Notes under the pieces: model-generated
Database searches by the model: none
Told to the model about the DNA's origin: nothing
What the model saw: only the letters and a program-made list of their open reading frames with translations
Shown here: positions 6,947-9,569 of the stretch, piece after piece
Numbering within the stretch: the first letter of the stretch is position 1
How the letters are laid out: each line of letters begins with the position of its first letter
Origin: an uncultured Saprospiraceae bacterium
Lineage (GTDB): Bacteria > Bacteroidota > Bacteroidia > Chitinophagales > Saprospiraceae
Length of the DNA: 9,569 nucleotides
Direction: 5' to 3'
NCBI GenBank assembly: GCA_938044055.1
Contig: CALIQO010000147.1
Coordinates: forward strand, 1-9,569
Position numbers and translations under genes: made by a program

Positions 6947-8110
6947 TTAATGTGGTTTAAGCCATGATTGATAGTACGTTCCATCATCTATGGCCATTGC
7001 TTGTTCTGTAACCTTCAATGGTCTAAACGTATCTACCATAACAGCTAATTCTTCTGTCATCTTCTTTCCTATACTGCGCTCATATGCACCCGGATGTGGA
7101 CCATGGGGAATACCTCCTGGATGCAAGGTTATGTGTCCACGATCAACATCATTTCTACTCATGAAGTCTCCATCCACGTAATAAATCACTTCATCGGAAT
7201 CGATGTTGCTGTGATTATAAGGAGCCGGTATAGCTTGAGGATGATAATCATACATCCGAGGGCAGAAAGAACAGACGACGAATGCAGATGTCTCAAACAT
7301 CTGATGCACAGGTGGTGGTTGATGTACACGGCCAGTAATGGGCTCGAAATTATGAATAGATATTCCATATGGATAATTATAACCATCCCACCCTACTACA
7401 TCAAATGGGTGGCTGGCATACTCTAAGGAATGTATCGTATGTTGCTTTTTTACTTTAATAATAAATGACCCTTTTTCGTCATGGGTTTCTAATGAAGTGG
7501 GAAGTAGGTAGTCTCGCTCACAATAAGGAGCATGCTCTTGTAACTGACCGAACCAGTTTCTGTACTTCTTAGGTGTATACAATGGGTGAAAAGACTCTGT
7601 ATAAAACACTCTATTGTTGTCATCAGAAAATGATATCTGATATATCAAACCTCTAGGTATTACTAAGTAATCGCCAGGAGAGAAATCAATATTACCAAGC
7701 ATCGTAGAGAGAACACCTGATCCCTCATGGATAAACAGGAGCTCGTCTGCATCTGCATTCTTATAGAAGTAATCCATCTTATGAGATGAAATGGCCGCAC
7801 AACCGATGATGCAATCAGTATTAAACAATAGCGGCACTCGAGCAGCCAACCAATCTTGCTGAGGCTTAATATTGTAACTTAATAGCTTAAGAGACTTTAT
7901 ATTTTTCTCAATGGCTGCTACAGGGCTTACATCCACACTCCTATGTACTTCTGAAACTTGTGTCGGTGGATATATATGATAAGACAGCGTACTCATGCCC
8001 TCGAAGCCTATAGTGCCGAATAATTGCTCATGGTACAATTGATTGTTTTCTTTTCTAAACTGGGTATGTCTCTTATTAGGAATATTACCTAATCGATGAT
8101 AAATAGGCAT
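6947..8110 (-). CDS. hmgA: Homogentisate 1,2-dioxygenase
   Basis: This Fe(II), O2-dependent cupin-type enzyme opens the ring of homogentisate to give maleylacetoacetate in the cytoplasm, two steps before FahA. From ATG 8110 the protein has 387 residues and begins MPIYHRLGNIPNKRHTQFR, the usual start of the short bacterial form; the human enzyme is about 445. An upstream in-frame ATG at 8170 would add 20 unlike residues and run through the operator, so I reject it. Likely iron ligands are H300 (PYNHSN), E307 (DSDEV) and H336 (PGGIPHGPHPG), by comparison with human H335, E341 and H371. The H-to-E spacing is one residue longer than in the human protein. H263 or H269 (GRVHQPPPVHQ) may hold the place of the human catalytic H292. 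The gene is first in a two-gene operon with fahA and divergent from a TetR-family regulator. Confidence 0.94.
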   Translation of the reverse strand: MPIYHRLGNIPNKRHTQFRKENNQLYHEQLFGTIGFEGMSTLSYHIYPPTQVSEVHRSVDVSPVAAIEKNIKSLKLLSYNIKPQQDWLAARVPLLFNTDCIIGCAAISSHKMDYFYKNADADELLFIHEGSGVLSTMLGNIDFSPGDYLVIPRGLIYQISFSDDNNRVFYTESFHPLYTPKKYRNWFGQLQEHAPYCERDYLLPTSLETHDEKGSFIIKVKKQHTIHSLEYASHPFDVVGWDGYNYPYGISIHNFEPITGRVHQPPPVHQMFETSAFVVCSFCPRMYDYHPQAIPAPYNHSNIDSDEVIYYVDGDFMSRNDVDRGHITLHPGGIPHGPHPGAYERSIGKKMTEELAVMVDTFRPLKVTEQAMAIDDGTYYQSWLKPH

Positions 8111-8178
8111 AGATTTAATTTTAATCAACAATCGTTGACTAAATATACAACTCCTTTTTAGAAATTTCATAGATTTAA
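8108..8178. repeat. Direct repeat CATAGATTTAA in the hmgA-tetR divergent region
   Basis: The 11-mer CATAGATTTAA occurs at 8108-8118 and again at 8168-8178, exactly 60 bp apart, on either side of the inverted repeat. Read on the minus strand each copy is TTAAATCTATG. One ends in the accepted hmgA start codon and the other in the rejected upstream ATG. A local duplication or a repeated regulatory half-site would both explain it; neither is shown. Confidence 0.35.
8120..8143. promoter_or_regulatory. Candidate TetR-family operator in the hmgA-tetR divergent region
   Basis: A 24-bp interrupted palindrome has arms TTTAATCAAC (8120-8129) and GTTGACTAAA (8134-8143) around AATC, with 9 of 10 arm positions matching. 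Arm length and short spacer fit a TetR dimer site. It begins 10 bp upstream of the hmgA start and 44 bp upstream of the tetR start, so a bound dimer could block hmgA and also repress tetR itself. On the minus strand TATATTTA (8147-8140) resembles a Bacteroidota -7 box (TAnnTTTG) overlapping one edge, and on the plus strand TTGAC (8135-8139) could serve as the upstream element for tetR. Both promoter readings are weak, because no well-spaced partner box was found. Binding by the adjacent TetR protein is inferred from position. Confidence 0.5.
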
Positions 8179-8192
8179 CTGCAACTATGAAA
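8165..8192. repeat. Inverted repeat covering the tetR start codon
   Basis: Perfect 8-bp arms, TTTCATAG (8165-8172) and CTATGAAA (8185-8192), flank 12 nt. The tetR ATG (8187-8189) sits in the right arm. If the transcript starts before 8165, the stem would pair with the start codon and could limit translation; as DNA it could be a second, weaker protein site. A separate self-complementary octamer, GAAATTTC (8161-8168), overlaps its left edge. Chance occurrence in AT-rich DNA is possible. Confidence 0.3.
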
Positions 8193-8774
8193 AAGAAAAT
8201 CCAGATCAGACAGGCGCAATATCAGAAAATAGCCTTACAACTATTTCATGATCAAGGATTCAGAGGAACAACTATGAGAAAAATTGCTGAGCTTGCAGGT
8301 TGTGATGTTGCCAACCTATATAATTACTTCAGCTCTAAAAATACGATCCTGAAAAACGCCTTATTTTTCATCGATGAAAAATTTCAAAACGGAATCAATG
8401 AAATCACAGCAGCGCCGGTTACTTCTAAAGAGAAACTGAAAAGAATTATCGAACTGTACACCCGCCTGTCTAAGGAGTATCCGCTACATACATCCCTCCT
8501 GACCAGAGAATGGATTCACCTACATGGAAAGGATAGAGAAACATTCACTATATCCAAAAAAGCATACGAAAAAAAGGTCGTTTCAATCATCCAAGAAGGT
8601 ATGGAGAAAAAGGCATTCAAGAACTACGATGTGAATCTTGCGGCACATCTGTTGTTTTCTGTTTTGAGACAACTATTTGACAGTAAATCGGTTATCGGAA
8701 CTAAAGCTAAAGATGTCGATATTGAAAAGTCGATTTCAGACTTTATATTTTCAGGACTGGCGCACAACGGATAA
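8187..8774 (+). CDS. TetR/AcrR-family transcriptional regulator, probable hmgA-fahA regulator
   Basis: This 195-residue dimeric DNA-binding protein has a size typical for the family. The N-terminal TetR domain (about 8-55) begins ARG-like with QYQKIALQLFHDQGFRGTTMRKIAE, and the helix-turn-helix is in TMRKIAELAGCDVANLYNYFSSK (about 29-51), ending in the usual YNYF-SSK signature. The remaining about 140 residues are the helical ligand and dimer domain, which gives no recognisable ligand class. It is divergent from hmgA across 76 bp containing a strong operator-like palindrome, so it probably represses the operon and itself, with a tyrosine-pathway intermediate or related acid as inducer; this is inference. 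The ATG at 8187 is inside a small inverted repeat. Its last 24 bp overlap the end of the convergent phosphatase-like gene. Confidence 0.9.
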   Translation: MKKKIQIRQAQYQKIALQLFHDQGFRGTTMRKIAELAGCDVANLYNYFSSKNTILKNALFFIDEKFQNGINEITAAPVTSKEKLKRIIELYTRLSKEYPLHTSLLTREWIHLHGKDRETFTISKKAYEKKVVSIIQEGMEKKAFKNYDVNLAAHLLFSVLRQLFDSKSVIGTKAKDVDIEKSISDFIFSGLAHNG

Positions 8775-9569
8775 AATTTTTTCTGATAATGAAGAAGGGT
8801 GCTGGAACAAGTGGATATTGACATCCTTTCTTTCTTCAAGAACAGAAATTAAATCTAGAGTTTTTTCATTTTCCTCGACTAATCTTATAAAAATTGCCTT
8901 AACGCGTTCAGGCATTTCATCATGAATGTTAAGATAATACTGAAGATCCTTTTCTGCAGAATCACCGACCAGAAACAATTGTGAAGAAGGCCACAATTCA
9001 GTGATCGTCCGAATCGCATTTAATTTTTCAGGAGTTCTATTTCTATCTAAGAGCATCTGTCTTCCTATGTCGCGAAGAAAAACGGAACCAGCAGGATAAT
9101 TAAACTTATGCAGCATCAACGAATAGGAAGCATGTAGGTTCCGAGGAGCATTAGAAACATAACATATAGGCACGGACAATTCATGAACTGCACTTAATGA
9201 TTCCGCCATATTGTTGATTGCTTCTCTTTGCTCGGGAGATTTAAACGCAGTATTGTAATACTTCTTCAGACCATAAGCGCTATTGACTTCTGTCTTTAAT
9301 AAAGTATCGTCTATATCTGAAATGAGGAGATATGGCTCCTTTCCTGTATAACCACTAACAATTGATTCACTGGATGTGTCTCTACAACGGAGTTCTATTT
9401 TAAACCCAGTATGGTTCTTGGTGATCTCAGTTATCTGTGTGGATATAATAAAGTAACCTTCATTATCCGATATCACAATACCAGAAGATCCCATATACTT
9501 CCAGTTGACTTCTACCTTTTCCTGCTCTGCACTCGCCATACTTAAGATGAATCGCTTGAAAGCTGATAA
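8751..9569 (-). CDS. App1/DUF2183-family phosphatase-like protein (5'-partial)
   Basis: The C-terminal domain belongs to the App1 phosphatidate phosphatase family (HAD-like fold). In numbering from the internal ATG at 9539, the motifs are DIDDT (75-79, nucleophile D75 and acid D77), the motif II Ser in YVSNAP (S129), a candidate motif III Lys in EKLNAI (K172), and GDSAEKD (D193, D198). Before it lies a short beta-rich region (VEVNWKYMGSSGIVISDNEGYFII) that matches the family's 'v.v.f.g....v.TDeeGYF' module. The frame has no stop between 9539 and the window edge, and its codons read LSAFKRFILS, fitting the 'yRRf.s' segment that precedes this module in homologues. The ATG at 9539 is therefore probably internal and the gene starts beyond 9569. 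Yeast App1 acts on phosphatidate; the bacterial substrate is unknown. It ends convergently with tetR, overlapping by 24 bp. Confidence 0.88.
   Translation of the reverse strand, partial: LSAFKRFILSMASAEQEKVEVNWKYMGSSGIVISDNEGYFIISTQITEITKNHTGFKIELRCRDTSSESIVSGYTGKEPYLLISDIDDTLLKTEVNSAYGLKKYYNTAFKSPEQREAINNMAESLSAVHELSVPICYVSNAPRNLHASYSLMLHKFNYPAGSVFLRDIGRQMLLDRNRTPEKLNAIRTITELWPSSQLFLVGDSAEKDLQYYLNIHDEMPERVKAIFIRLVEENEKTLDLISVLEERKDVNIHLFQHPSSLSEKILSVVRQS

Noticed and set aside
7094..7426. 110-residue plus-strand frame inside hmgA
   Set aside because: It lies antisense within a well-supported enzyme gene, has no recognisable domain, and is a shadow frame.
8152..8155. GGAG (minus strand) as a Shine-Dalgarno site for hmgA
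   Set aside because: It lies about 40 nt before the accepted start codon, far outside working distance.
8111..8170. 20-residue N-terminal extension of HmgA from ATG 8170
   Set aside because: Homologues begin at MP-YH-LGN. The extension would run through the operator palindrome and has no family resemblance.
8775..8786. T-run after tetR (8776-8781) as an intrinsic terminator
   Set aside because: I found no stable hairpin just upstream, and the run lies inside the convergent coding sequence.

Overview
The window looks like Bacteroidota DNA. It is AT-rich, and Shine-Dalgarno sequences are largely absent before the start codons. Its gene families have a Bacteroidota flavour: paired FtsX/MacB-type permeases, an NtrC-type regulator with a GAFTDA loop, and a short homogentisate dioxygenase beginning MPIYHRLGN. 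Homogentisate dioxygenase uses O2, so the host is probably aerobic. Genus or species cannot be told from this sequence. No rRNA, tRNA, CRISPR array or insertion sequence was seen, and no stretch over about 80 bases lacks a gene.

Region 1 (1-5697, + strand) is one tightly packed operon. It holds the 3' part of a MacB/LolD-type ABC ATPase (Walker A lies before the window), a first FtsX/MacB-type permease interrupted by an in-frame TGA (534-1874), a second intact permease (1871-3037), a sigma-54-type (NtrC-family) response regulator (3060-4427) and a membrane histidine kinase (4417-5697). Gaps are about 20 nt or the genes overlap. The kinase has two membrane helices joined by a very short loop, so it may sense within the membrane or through the transporter. 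The likely theme is an envelope-stress or export transporter controlled by its own two-component system. The operon promoter lies before the window.

Region 2 (5702-8774) is a tyrosine/homogentisate catabolism locus. hmgA and fahA form a minus-strand operon, and a TetR-family gene is divergent from hmgA. The 76-bp divergent region contains a 24-bp, nearly perfect inverted repeat (8120-8143), the best operator candidate in the window. HmgA opens the homogentisate ring and FahA cleaves fumarylacetoacetate to fumarate and acetoacetate. The isomerase between these steps and 4-hydroxyphenylpyruvate dioxygenase are not in the window.

Region 3 (8751-9569, - strand) is the 3' part of an App1/DUF2183 phosphatase-like gene. 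It overlaps the end of the TetR gene by 24 bp, and its reading frame stays open to the window edge, so its true start is outside.

The observations most worth a second look are the nonsense codon in permease 1, the kinase/regulator/ABC linkage with its possible intramembrane sensing, and the operator in the hmgA-tetR divergent region. I did not find a clearly unprecedented system.
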